From a bacterium (lineage in GTDB: Bacteria > Verrucomicrobiota > Kiritimatiellia > CAIKKV01 > CAITUY01): DNA of 64,000 bases. How positions within the stretch are numbered: the stretch's first letter is position 1; every line of letters starts with the position of its first letter. This document shows, one piece after another, positions 33,723 to 42,211 of this stretch. The stretch is taken from NCBI GenBank assembly GCA_037128595.1, contig JBAXWB010000006.1, positions 62,001 to 126,000 on the forward strand, given 5' to 3'. The position numbers and the translations under genes were made by a program. The notes beneath the pieces were generated by a model that ran no database searches, was not told the origin of the DNA, and saw only the letters and a program-made list of their open reading frames with translations.

Positions 33723-34126
33723 GCGGTAGGCGGGTGGTACGGGGCAACAACCTCCTCGTCCTGAGGATACGTCTCCCCCAGTTCTTCCCACGTAACTCCA
33801 TATGGGAAGCCGCCCGGCGTATAACCGGCGATAAACGCAAACGTATCATCGGAATCACTCAAATTACGCGGCGTTTCAACTTTCTTTTTCTTGCGGGCTA
33901 CGGATACACTAATTGCGCTCCGCCGGAGTTGCACCTCACGCTCTGCGCTGATCGCCACGCCCAGCGAGCGCAACTCAATTACGGCGCATAACGGATCCAC
34001 ACCATACCACTTACAATAGCCCCGGATGACATTCTTACCCTTATAGGTCTCGACCCACCGGACCGACTTGGCTGATTGAAGCCGGGCCTCTCTCGACATA
34101 TGCTTACGGCGCGGGCAATGGCTCAT
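33719..34126 (-). CDS. Conserved island hypothetical protein, 135 residues
   Basis: Basic protein, SHCPRRKHMSREARLQSAKS then GYCKWYGVDPLCAVIELRSL, which resembles short island and phage proteins I remember with KYFGVDWLCAIKELE-like segments and a weak HTH character. The C-terminal half is variable and acidic. No function known. The start at 34126 lacks a strong ribosome-binding site. Confidence 0.65.
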   Translation of the reverse strand: MSHCPRRKHMSREARLQSAKSVRWVETYKGKNVIRGYCKWYGVDPLCAVIELRSLGVAISAEREVQLRRSAISVSVARKKKKVETPRNLSDSDDTFAFIAGYTPGGFPYGVTWEELGETYPQDEEVVAPYHPPTA

Positions 34127-34142
34127 AGCGGTTCCCCGTCCA

Positions 34143-34514
34143 TCAGTGATTGGCCATCCAGACTACATACTCGCGTACCGGCCAGAAGTTGGAATCACGC
34201 TTATCGGCAACCTGAACATCTGCCAGAGGGATGCTACCTTTCGCCTTCTTGGATTCGACGCAAACGAGAAAGCCCAACGGGAAGTCCTCCTCCCTAAGAT
34301 CAGTGACCTGCATGCGACGCCCCACCGAAAAGGGGCCATCATCAGGATCATAGGGATTCTCCACCATGTCTTCCATTCGCTTGACCTCAAAGGGGAATGA
34401 CAGATGTTCCTTGAGCCAGATGCACCAATCGCGCTTTTCCCACTCCTCGCATTTCCGCAAAAAAATATCAACGTCTTTGCTCCTATCCCAAGAGCTGTCG
34501 TACGGTTGTGTCAT
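34143..34514 (-). CDS. Conserved island protein annotated elsewhere as calcium-binding
   Basis: A 123-residue protein. RDWCIWLKEHLSFPFEVKRM then VGRRMQVTDLREEDFPLGFL and NFWPVREYVVWMANH fit a small family that databases often label calcium-binding, with little proof. The ATG at 34514 follows GGAGG with a three-base gap; an upstream ATG at 34556 has no such site. It lies 16 bases from the next gene on the same strand, so the two are probably co-transcribed. Confidence 0.72.
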   Translation of the reverse strand: MTQPYDSSWDRSKDVDIFLRKCEEWEKRDWCIWLKEHLSFPFEVKRMEDMVENPYDPDDGPFSVGRRMQVTDLREEDFPLGFLVCVESKKAKGSIPLADVQVADKRDSNFWPVREYVVWMANH

Positions 34515-34712
34515 ACGCCTCCAATTTGCAGGCAAATGTACTGCCAGTGATGCCATAATTCATCAAAAACGCCTTAAAATGACAAGTCCAACGCGCTCAC
34601 GATTATCGTCATGGCCTCATAGTCGTTTGATTCACAACCCCTCCCCTATCAGCGCACCCGTGATCATGAAGTCACAGTTTCCCTGATACGCCGAAGGTGC
34701 TAATGTCCCTTG

Positions 34713-35597
34713 ATGGATCACGGGCGGCCACAAATTCAACTCGATAATCGTAACCAGCAGGATCGCCGTCGTCAGATTTGGTTGTGGGTCTTGTTCTTCG
34801 TCCTCGTCGTTTCGATCAGCGTAATCGCCTATCTACTGATCCCCACTGTTGAACGTCCGATTCAACCCGCCCCTACCCCGCCGGAAGCCGTCTCGGATCA
34901 TTGGGGTGACCGATACAGCTATGCCGGCCTTCCCAAAACCACCCCAAGCTATCCCGTCACCGTACTGACCAATACCGGTTACCTGGTCGGCTACAGCGAA
35001 AGCCGCAAGGACCCCGTGTGGGTATGTTACCGGCTATTCCGGCCGGATAGCTTCCAAGCCCCTCCCCGGCCACAGGGGTTTCAGACGGACTACCGGACGG
35101 CTGCCCGCGCCAACTCCCATGACTACAGCGGTAGCGGCTATGACCGGGGCCACATGGCACCCAATTATGCGATTGCGGTCTGTTATGGCCCAAAGGCACA
35201 ACAGGAGACCTTCCTGATGTCCAATATCCTCCCGCAACGCCCTGCCCTGAACCGGCAGGTATGGGAACGGCTGGAGCAGACCGAAATCAAGGAGTATGCC
35301 CCACGTTACCGGCAGATCTGGGTCATTGACGGGCCTATATTCCATAATCGCAATCGGTTGAGTGGCGGCGAGGACATCCCGGATGCCTGCTTCAAGATCA
35401 TCGTCAGGGAGGATGACGGACGGCCCAGCGTACTGGCGTTCATCATGCCACAAACCGTCACGGGGACTGAGTCAGCGCAACAGTATCTGACCAGTATTGA
35501 TGAAATAGAAGAGGAAACCGGGCTGGACTTCTTCTCCGCGATGCCATCAGACCTACAACAGCGGTTCGAAGCTGAGGCTGCGCGGGCAATGTGGTGA
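34713..35597 (+). CDS. Membrane-anchored DNA/RNA non-specific endonuclease
   Basis: A 294-residue nuclease of the NUC1/NucA (beta-beta-alpha metal) family. An N-terminal transmembrane helix (IWLWVLFFVLVVSISVIAYL) is followed by a Pro-rich linker and the nuclease domain, with catalytic DRGH motif YDRGHMAPN (His147) and the Asn-containing segment SNILPQRPALNRQVWERLE. It would cut nucleic acid non-specifically in the periplasm, for nutrient use or defence. The start is the ATG at 34713, three bases into the open frame. Confidence 0.93.
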   Translation: MDHGRPQIQLDNRNQQDRRRQIWLWVLFFVLVVSISVIAYLLIPTVERPIQPAPTPPEAVSDHWGDRYSYAGLPKTTPSYPVTVLTNTGYLVGYSESRKDPVWVCYRLFRPDSFQAPPRPQGFQTDYRTAARANSHDYSGSGYDRGHMAPNYAIAVCYGPKAQQETFLMSNILPQRPALNRQVWERLEQTEIKEYAPRYRQIWVIDGPIFHNRNRLSGGEDIPDACFKIIVREDDGRPSVLAFIMPQTVTGTESAQQYLTSIDEIEEETGLDFFSAMPSDLQQRFEAEAARAMW

Positions 35598-35863
35598 ACT
35601 GCGGCGTCAAGCCCGGCCACAATAGCGCCCCAACTAATCGCCAAACCCTGCCTTCACCTTGATCTAGATGAGATGACCCGTGAGGAATCAGTCGAAACAA
35701 CGGTGAGTTGGCTCGGGGAATCCTGTCCCGATGGCTGCACGCTCAATGTGGCGGGTTCAAGAGGTTCCAAGGCCCCTACCCTGCAGAGCGCCGTAATGGT
35801 CAGGATGGTGGATATCATCAGAATAGTGAATGGTACCCCGTCCCCGGCCGGGTAACGGGGCCA
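35598..35863. other. Intergenic region between convergent genes
   Basis: A 266-bp gap with no credible gene. An inverted repeat CCCCGT/ACGGGG at 35836-35860, with an inner CCCGGCCGGG, sits just past the 3' end of the helicase gene and could end either transcript, although no long T run follows. Confidence 0.4.
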
Positions 35864-38269
35864 TTATTCAGGTATCGTCGTCATATCTTCCCATGACAAT
35901 TCTTCACGCATCACATTCATAAATTGAGAAGGTTCTCCCTCATATAATAGTGCTACCTGATCGCGTCCCCGGGTCATGGCAACGTACAATCGTAAAGCAT
36001 GGCGCCATGCTTCTTCTGAACAACCGTCCCGCGGAGGCAATTGTGACGCCCCACAACCGACAATAATGATCATTGAAAACTCAAACCCCTTCACATCTGA
36101 AATACCACCCACCGTCATGGTGTCTCTGTTCCGATTGTAGTCACCCGTCAATGCCTCAACAGGTGCTGGAAAATCCACTGGTTTCTGAGAAAGAATTCGC
36201 GCAATTGACATCACATCAGGCGCTGCCGTAGCAATGCATATAGTCCAGGGAACAGCCTCTCCATCTCCCAAACATTCTCGCGCGAGATTATAGGCTGCCT
36301 CTATTGCATTACCATCCTTGACCTTAATCGCCAAAGGTTTAGCTGTTTCCCGCTCTGCTAGTTCTGGGTCTAGTATTTCAATCTCTTCCCCTTGCTGCTT
36401 CGCATGTTTTGCATAAATATTAGCTAACTGGCTAGCTGCTTTCAGGATTTGTTTGCTATTACGGTAATTCTTTCTGATTTTTTCCCATTTACTGTTAACC
36501 AAGTCTAATCCAACAGCCTTCATCCGCAAATCCTTCACTAGGATTCGCTGAACTGTGTCACCAGCCACGATAAAACTGTTTTCCTTGTGACCAGCAATTC
36601 GTCTTAATAATGCGAGATCCCGCGTAGATAAATCCTGAAACTCATCAACAAGGAGACAACGAAATCCCAGTTGCGGAGGCAAATTCTGCAACTTAGACAG
36701 ATGCGGCAGTAAAGCCGGAGTCAAGGACAACTCATCCAACATGCCCCCAGCAAGCATTGTTTCTTCATATAAAAGCAGCAAGTCCAGAACATATTGCCGC
36801 GTCTTCCCATCAAATCGAATAGCGCGACCAGCGCGCTTTAGATGCATATATTCTTCTTTCCGTCGCGTGGTAATAGTAGCACTTCTAACGAAGCTAAACT
36901 CTTCTCGAAGGTACTCCTCAACGTCGACTTGCCGATCATATACCCGAACCCATTCTGTCAGGTATGTAAGAAGGGTTTTGACATAGGCCTGCTCTAGAAA
37001 CACCTCCCACGTGTCTTCCAACGTTTCATTACTTAGCGGGTCAAACTCACGAGCAAACGTCGAAGGATCAACACGATCTATAGTTGCCTGAATTTCTTTA
37101 GATTGCGGGTGATCCGCAGCTAGTTGACGTAGTTGTTTGAGATAATCACTAGGACCAAAATGACAAACTAACTGTTCAAAATAGTCATAAAACGCCAAAA
37201 CCTTGATCGTCTTCATCTCTTCGGAGTCGCACAACGCTGCAACAAGGTTTTGCAGCAGACGGCACAAACTCCGATTGAGTGTTAGCAGAAGAATGGATTC
37301 ACCGGGGTACTTCTTTGCCAGGTATTTAGCTCTATGCACGAGTACACATGTTTTTCCACTACCCGAAACGCCGGTCAATACCACTGGCTTGTCGCAATCC
37401 TGCTCTGCTATCCGTTTTTGTTCCGGATGCGGAAAGAGCATCCACTCCTGAAAATGCTCCGGCACGAACAGGTTCCGAATACCCTCGCTATCCATTCCAG
37501 AAAGGATCATAAGCCTATCGGAATTGACGGAACTTTTGACAGCCTCAGCCTCTAACCCTGGATCCACAGTTACATCAATAGCTTTGCCTTGATACTGTTC
37601 TATACGCGTCAATGCACCTTCTTTTCGACCATCACGAAGCTCCAGGAAAACATCGAGCAACAAATAACTTATGGACGGATCTGCTTCCGCTACCTGCCCA
37701 ATAATATTAAGAATATCCTCCTCAGTACTATTCTCGTTGAGCGCTTCTAGCTTTGTTACAAGCAGTTCATCAAAGATGTATTTATGGACATCGAATTTTT
37801 TTAGTCGTTTTAAGTAAGGGATATTATCATCAGTCCATGCAGCGCAAGATCGCCCGGAAGATTCACGATATACCTTTTCGCCAGGACTCGTAACATATGT
37901 CATGCCAATTCTTTTTGATTCTTTATTCGCGGCTACGGTAAGTCCCTTATTGGCATCCAGCCATCTATCAACCTCTGCGTGTGTTCCCACATATAAAAGA
38001 TAGATGCACCCCTGGGTGTGTAACGTAACCAGCCTATGTGACCCATGAGTCAAATCGTATTTGTTGCAGTATTCAATCCGACTCTCACCCCAGTGGGTGA
38101 GTTTTCTCGAATCTTCCGTTCCACAACTGAATTCCCCGATAAGCTCACAAGCTGCATCATATGCTCGACCGTGCACACCACCACGCTGCCGCAATTTCAA
38201 CATTGCCTCACGAAATTTTGTTTCGTTCAAATATAGCAATTTAGGCCTATTTTCAGCATAGATATTCAT
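35864..38269 (-). CDS. UvrD/Rep-type superfamily 1 helicase
   Basis: An 801-residue ATPase. The N-terminal 290 residues are not a standard helicase region and begin NIYAENRPKLLYLNETKFRE. Walker A GVSGSGKTCVLVHRA lies near residue 297, Walker B CLLVDEFQDLSTRD near 540, and late motifs include FEFSMIIIVGCGASQLPP and LYVAMTRGRDQVALLYEG. It unwinds DNA or RNA with 3'-5' polarity, by family. The extra N-terminal domain suggests a specialised role, possibly defence. AAGG precedes the ATG. Confidence 0.88.
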   Translation of the reverse strand: MNIYAENRPKLLYLNETKFREAMLKLRQRGGVHGRAYDAACELIGEFSCGTEDSRKLTHWGESRIEYCNKYDLTHGSHRLVTLHTQGCIYLLYVGTHAEVDRWLDANKGLTVAANKESKRIGMTYVTSPGEKVYRESSGRSCAAWTDDNIPYLKRLKKFDVHKYIFDELLVTKLEALNENSTEEDILNIIGQVAEADPSISYLLLDVFLELRDGRKEGALTRIEQYQGKAIDVTVDPGLEAEAVKSSVNSDRLMILSGMDSEGIRNLFVPEHFQEWMLFPHPEQKRIAEQDCDKPVVLTGVSGSGKTCVLVHRAKYLAKKYPGESILLLTLNRSLCRLLQNLVAALCDSEEMKTIKVLAFYDYFEQLVCHFGPSDYLKQLRQLAADHPQSKEIQATIDRVDPSTFAREFDPLSNETLEDTWEVFLEQAYVKTLLTYLTEWVRVYDRQVDVEEYLREEFSFVRSATITTRRKEEYMHLKRAGRAIRFDGKTRQYVLDLLLLYEETMLAGGMLDELSLTPALLPHLSKLQNLPPQLGFRCLLVDEFQDLSTRDLALLRRIAGHKENSFIVAGDTVQRILVKDLRMKAVGLDLVNSKWEKIRKNYRNSKQILKAASQLANIYAKHAKQQGEEIEILDPELAERETAKPLAIKVKDGNAIEAAYNLARECLGDGEAVPWTICIATAAPDVMSIARILSQKPVDFPAPVEALTGDYNRNRDTMTVGGISDVKGFEFSMIIIVGCGASQLPPRDGCSEEAWRHALRLYVAMTRGRDQVALLYEGEPSQFMNVMREELSWEDMTTIPE

Positions 38270-38516
38270 AGGAAGACCTTTACCCGCTTTTGACTATTAC
38301 AACTTTCCCAGGCAATTAAACTCGTACTTGTTTTGGCGCGCCCTGAAACTCAAATCCACACCCTAATCAGGACACTCACTTCAAATAACATGCATTTTGG
38401 GTTCTACCATATAACCAAACTTCTTTTTAAACTCCATGCCAACTGGCAGTATCGCGCAAGCTTTTGTCCACTCTGGTTTCGACTACCATTTGGTCTTGTG
38501 TGCCTATAAGTATCAC

Positions 38517-39116
38517 TTAAGGTTGAGGTTTTGACTTCGGCTTCCGCCTCGCTTTATGATATCGATCTGCCCGTGCAAGGGCACGTGGGCTCATCTTCGC
38601 AAGCCCTTCCTTGTACCACTTCGGTATCTTCCCCTCTGGCCATTTCGCGAACATGTGCTTATCGAGGATGTAGTACCGTCGATAAATCTTTACCGGATCT
38701 TTCTCTTTCCCTGCGTAAAAGTCCTTATGCTCACGTTCAGTGGCGGGGATCATTGCGGTCGGAGCATTGAAATCCGGCTCGTGATCACGAAGCCACCGGA
38801 GAACAGGTAAACATTTCCAAGGCGCCGGCTTCGTTACTCCTTTTGCTCGGCCACGACGGACATGTTCTGCGCAAAGTTCGAGCGCCATGGTGACAGTCCA
38901 TCGGTAATTGCTGCGGCTTTCCATTATCCATACCAATGGCCCAAGGGACTTTGATATTGTTTTAGATTCCCGGTAAATCTCGTTGCCCCGGTAACCTCTC
39001 CTGCGATGAGCAATTGAAAGAAGCATCGCCGCCTCAGTCGCCATTCGCGGGATATGCTTATCGCAATGCATCCGGGCGGCTTTCTTTGGGTCTCGATCAA
39101 GGTAAAATATATTCAT
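38517..39116 (-). CDS. Phage-type hypothetical protein (CDKH family)
   Basis: A 199-residue protein starting NIFYLDRDPKKAARMHCDKH, then a segment TEAAMLLSIAHRR. I remember this opening from tailed-phage hypothetical proteins. The conserved Asp, His and Cys residues suggest a metal-binding or enzymatic site. The C-terminus is very basic (HKARRKPKSKPQP). It follows the 39140 gene by 23 bases on the same strand, so the two are an operon. Confidence 0.72.
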   Translation of the reverse strand: MNIFYLDRDPKKAARMHCDKHIPRMATEAAMLLSIAHRRRGYRGNEIYRESKTISKSLGPLVWIMESRSNYRWTVTMALELCAEHVRRGRAKGVTKPAPWKCLPVLRWLRDHEPDFNAPTAMIPATEREHKDFYAGKEKDPVKIYRRYYILDKHMFAKWPEGKIPKWYKEGLAKMSPRALARADRYHKARRKPKSKPQP

Positions 39117-39139
39117 TAATCCGCCTTAGAACTGAGACT

Positions 39140-39616
39140 TCACTTTTCGAACTTCGCGTTGATCAATCCAAGGACCCGTGCCTTTTCTTTGACAACACGA
39201 AGCGCAGCAGCATCAAATCCATCAACAACTTTGGCTTCAATCTGCAAATGAAGCTGCACCACCGCCCCAAGCTCACCAGTAAGATACTGGACAAGGTCTT
39301 TCACAATCTTTGAGAAATCCAGATCTGCTGTGACAGGTTTCAATTTGGCGTTTCCATGAAAACGGCTACAGACAATCTCTGAAGCAGGTTTTGGAGCTTT
39401 TTCCAGTATCGCAGACTTATCATAACCCATTTCACGAGCCTGTTTGAAAATGTTTTCTGCATGTTCCGTGCGACCTGCCCGAATCATCTGAGAATAGTAT
39501 GTAGGCAGAAGAACCTTTCTTTTGCCAGAGCGTCCCCTCGTCCAGACATACCACCTACGGGGACTATCAGGATCACCAGGCCTGCTGTTCGCGAACGAGA
39601 TTTTTACGCTGGACAT
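39140..39616 (-). CDS. Hypothetical protein, 158 residues
   Basis: The ATG at 39616 follows AGAGG with a four-base gap; an open frame reaches 39685 but lacks a start signal. N-terminal VKISFANSRPGDPDSPRRWY is followed by a helical region (YYSQMIRAGRTEHAENIFKQ) and a long C-terminal helix. No family recognised. It is upstream of the CDKH-type gene in the same operon. Confidence 0.65.
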   Translation of the reverse strand: MSSVKISFANSRPGDPDSPRRWYVWTRGRSGKRKVLLPTYYSQMIRAGRTEHAENIFKQAREMGYDKSAILEKAPKPASEIVCSRFHGNAKLKPVTADLDFSKIVKDLVQYLTGELGAVVQLHLQIEAKVVDGFDAAALRVVKEKARVLGLINAKFEK

Positions 39617-39742
39617 ATCGCCTCTCGATTTGTGTTTGTTATTCTTGGGTTTATACGCCTCACACCAATAGCTGTCGAGTGGCATAATAGAGGCATAATA
39701 GATACTCGATTGCCCGTCTCAAACGACCTCCACTTTATAGGG

Positions 39743-39850
39743 TTTGCGGTGATTGCGGTGTTTCAGAGGCACTTGGGGTAGACTTTTAATATAATCTCTA
39801 CGTGAGGGGTTTACCGGAAACGGCTTTTCAATCACCGCAATCACCGCAAA
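39743..39850 (-). repeat. 108-bp repeat with terminal inverted repeats, copy 2
   Basis: Inverted relative to copy 1 at 26321-26428, with almost no differences in the interior. It is bounded by TTTGCGGTGATTGCGGTG and its inverse. It lies in a gene-free stretch. Confidence 0.9.
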
Positions 39851-39907
39851 ACTGTCCTCTTGCTGGTTCTGTACCGGGTGTGCCGGCCGGATAAGTCGCT
39901 CCCATAT

Positions 39908-39945
39908 AACCTGAATAATAAGAATACCCTCATATTATTCAGGTT
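39908..39945. repeat. Perfect inverted repeat, 13-bp stem
   Basis: AACCTGAATAATA and TATTATTCAGGTT are exact inverse complements separated by 12 bases. The stem is AT-rich and is not followed by a T run on either strand, so it is more likely a protein-binding or cruciform site than a terminator. Confidence 0.88.
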
Positions 39946-40037
39946 TCTCACGCGTATATAGGTACATGTTTAGGTTATGTATGGACGAGTTTTCCACCTG
40001 GTACACCCGGTACACGATTGAATCTGGCCTCAAGCGA

Positions 40038-40100
40038 CCGCCGTACGTTTCCGCTAACCCGCCGTACGTTTCCGCTAACCCGCCGTACGTTTCCGCTAAC
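40038..40100. repeat. Three tandem 21-bp repeats
   Basis: CCGCCGTACGTTTCCGCTAA plus C occurs three times in direct succession without change. Each unit contains the palindrome CGTACG. It resembles iterons in size and arrangement. Confidence 0.92.
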
Positions 40101-40102
40101 CC

Positions 40103-40146
40103 GTTGAACGTTATCCCGGCCCTCCGGCCCACGATAACCATCAACC
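40103..40146 (-). repeat. Hairpin repeat family, copy 4
   Basis: On the minus strand: GGTTGATGGTTATCGTGG, then GCCGGAGGGCCGG, then GATAACGTTCAAC. GTTATC/GATAAC and GGCC/GGCC arms are well matched. It abuts the three tandem repeats. Confidence 0.7.
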
Positions 40147-40250
40147 GCCAACCCGTTGATGACATTGAACGCGCTATTCAAGTTTTGAAATTCACCAATA
40201 TCACCACTCTCCTCTCCCTGGGCGCCGATTCATTTCAAACAGTTTCTCCA

Positions 40251-41057
40251 CTACACCCGCTTCAACATCGAATCCAGCCTTCGTTCCCCACCCGCATCGA
40301 CGACACCAATCCCCGTCGCCTGTCGCTGGGAATCAATCCTACCCCTCAGAAGCACATCGGCCGCCCGGAGTTGTTCAGCAGTCTGATCGACGGGTTTCAT
40401 ACGTGGCGCGGTCTGTCCAAGCAGATCCAGCAACAACCGGGTGGCGTCCTGATCCTGCTGCTGTCCATCACGAGAATCCAACTCAATCTTCCGAAGCATC
40501 AGGTCATGCGAGCGTAGACGGATCAGGTCTCCGGTCTTCATCTCTCCCGCCACCACACGACGGGTTAATTCTGCAGTTACTAGGGCGCTGAGATCACTGT
40601 GATCACGAGCACCAGTCTGCCCCCTGAGGCCTTCCAGCCCACCCAGGAGGGCTGCACGGATCAAGCGGTCATCTTCACCCGGCTCACGTGGTAATGCCGC
40701 CCTGAGGCGCATCAGAACCCCTCGCAGCGGTCGATCCTGTGCATCCCTAAGGGCCCAGAATACTTGGCCGTAAAGACGGACATCCTGGGCCTCCAACCCC
40801 AACTCTACCGCAATCGCCTCTACTGGTGATCCTGTGACTAGATACGCTTCCACGAGCTGGCCCGTTATGGTGCCGTGCCACCCCGTTATGCGCTCTACAG
40901 CGGGGTTGGGGCGCTGGTGTAAATGCTGGTAAACGGCCTTCAAATCGGGGTCACGTCCCATCAGTGGCAGCATGCGTTCGGCCGCAGTGGCAACACGGTG
41001 GCGCCAGTCGAGCTGGAAGCCAATCGGGTCATCCACGGGGGTGATTATGTCGTTCAT
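40251..41057 (-). CDS. Hypothetical protein with HTH-like segment, 268 residues
   Basis: The ATG overlaps the stop of the preceding gene (ATGA). The middle contains AYLVTGSPVEAIAVELGLEA, then QDVRLYGQVFWALRD, a pattern like an HTH in phage-type regulators. The C-terminal half is helical and charged. No family or catalytic motif is recognised. It is the last gene of a four-gene minus-strand operon coupled by overlaps. Confidence 0.72.
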   Translation of the reverse strand: MNDIITPVDDPIGFQLDWRHRVATAAERMLPLMGRDPDLKAVYQHLHQRPNPAVERITGWHGTITGQLVEAYLVTGSPVEAIAVELGLEAQDVRLYGQVFWALRDAQDRPLRGVLMRLRAALPREPGEDDRLIRAALLGGLEGLRGQTGARDHSDLSALVTAELTRRVVAGEMKTGDLIRLRSHDLMLRKIELDSRDGQQQDQDATRLLLDLLGQTAPRMKPVDQTAEQLRAADVLLRGRIDSQRQATGIGVVDAGGERRLDSMLKRV

Positions 41058-41278
41058 CTATTCTCCATAGCGCGCTCGATCTTCCCGATGGACGCTTCTG
41101 TTGCCTTAAGCGCTCTTCGAAGGCCCCTTAACGTAGCCACAGTCCGGCGCTGCGAACGGGCAGAGATCCTCGCAAGACGGTCGGTATGAAGCCGTACTAG
41201 TTGCACGTCGTTCTCCCGAAGCTCCCCCAGCAACGCGAGCAACTCCAACGTTCGTTCAGGCCGGCAGGGGTAACCCAT
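41054..41278 (-). CDS. Small helical basic protein, 74 residues
   Basis: The ATG at 41278 follows GAGG by six bases; a TTG at 41296 is the alternative. The protein begins MGYPCRPERTLELLALLGEL and is then basic and helical (RISARSQRRTVATLRGLRRA). It may be a coiled coil or a nucleic-acid binder. It is coupled to the 268-residue gene by ATGA. Confidence 0.65.
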   Translation of the reverse strand: MGYPCRPERTLELLALLGELRENDVQLVRLHTDRLARISARSQRRTVATLRGLRRALKATEASIGKIERAMENR

Positions 41279-41519
41279 ATAGTGCCTCGGATTCAAGATT
41301 CCTGCGGATTGCTGTGGCGACCCAATCGCGAGCGCGCTCCGCCGTTAGTCCCAACTCATACTGGAGGTAATCCCCCAGTTTCTCATAACCGAATGCGATC
41401 CATGATCTGGTGATCAAAACCTTCTACAGATATGAATCCTCGATCGTTGCGGTCCTCGCCCGGAGAACCAGGTCCGTACGAAATTCATGAATCGGATCCA
41501 ATACTCGATTAAACATCAT
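41256..41519 (-). pseudogene. Small gene interrupted by an in-frame TAG
   Basis: A frame starts at ATG 41519, overlapping the previous stop (ATGA), and reads MFNRVLDPIHEFRTDLVLRA, then to a TAG at 41426-41424. It then continues in the same frame for 55 more codons with convincing protein sequence (SWIAFGYEKLGDYLQYELGL, TAERARDWVATAIRRN) to a TGA at 41256. Both halves look coding and all neighbours are coupled. This is either a nonsense mutation, a recoded or suppressed stop, or two short genes; the second half has a possible TTG start. Confidence 0.6.
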
Positions 41520-41920
41520 CGTCTCCTGTACATATTATGGCCACGAATCCGATACCCCAGACTGATCGCCAACTCAGCGATCTTCTGCCGGAGCCGTTTC
41601 CGAACGCCTGTTCTTTCACGTATCTGAAAGCATGATTCATCCTGTGGCCAATGGGTCTGGATGTAACTGGAGAGCAGTTGAATTTCAAATAGGGATGGCC
41701 TACCAAGATAGAAATAGATTTGCTGATGAGGACTGGGACAGCACTTAAGCAATCGGTAAGGTTCCCCACGACCATTATGGTTCTGCCCGAGCCAAGGCCG
41801 TGACTTCAAACAGCCTATCGCATTAAACACGATAGCGAGTCGAGGTGAGATCTGTCGCAACAGATCTGGCACCGCTGCACACGGCTGAGCCGACTGAACT
41901 TCTAGGTTTTTCTGGAACAT
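41516..41920 (-). CDS. Hypothetical protein, 134 residues
   Basis: The ATG at 41920 follows GAGGTGG by four bases. The sequence includes PDLLRQISPRLAIVFNAIGC, then KIAELAISLGYRIRGHNMYRR at the C-terminus. It is the first gene of the four-gene operon (coupled by ATGA). No family is recognised. The open frame extends to 42001, but without a ribosome-binding site. Confidence 0.62.
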   Translation of the reverse strand: MFQKNLEVQSAQPCAAVPDLLRQISPRLAIVFNAIGCLKSRPWLGQNHNGRGEPYRLLKCCPSPHQQIYFYLGRPSLFEIQLLSSYIQTHWPQDESCFQIRERTGVRKRLRQKIAELAISLGYRIRGHNMYRRR

Positions 41921-42211
41921 GCGCACCACCTCGACATAACGACCCCGGGAATGATTATTGGGATTCGGAGTGGTGCTTTGATGTAAATAACAGGATAGCA
42001 AATGGTTATGCGCAAGTCAAGGTAAGCGTACGCCAACCGTGCGCCACCCGTTATCAGCTACCGCCCTGATTTTTGCCGTTCCAACACCTGAACAGACATG
42101 CTTTGTAAACATGATTACTATGCCTAATCTTTTATACCTTATCCTGAAATACTTGGTAAGGTAATTCCAGTTGAAACAAAATGTCTTCATTTGATGAAGG
42201 AATATTTTCCC

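Larger units (their letters stand above)
39617..40250. other. Gene-free stretch rich in repeats
   Basis: This 634-bp region holds the 108-bp repeat (39743-39850), a perfect 13-bp-stem hairpin (39908-39945), three 21-bp tandem repeats (40038-40100) and one hairpin-family repeat (40103-40146). Open frames crossing the tandem repeat have no ribosome-binding site. The density of repeats suggests a regulatory or replication-related region, or an insertion hotspot. Confidence 0.6.

Noticed and set aside
40038-40100. CRISPR array
   Set aside because: The three 21-bp units are contiguous with no spacers, and no cas gene was seen.
22674-40146. Integron attC sites and cassette array
   Set aside because: The hairpin repeats have attC-like flavour (ATAACGTTCAA flanks), but the canonical RYYYAAC and GTTRRRY boxes do not fit and no IntI-type integrase is present in the window.
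39935-40165. Minus-strand open frame with the repeated peptide GLAETYG
   Set aside because: The repeated peptide simply reflects the three 21-bp tandem repeats; no start signal or neighbour coupling supports translation.
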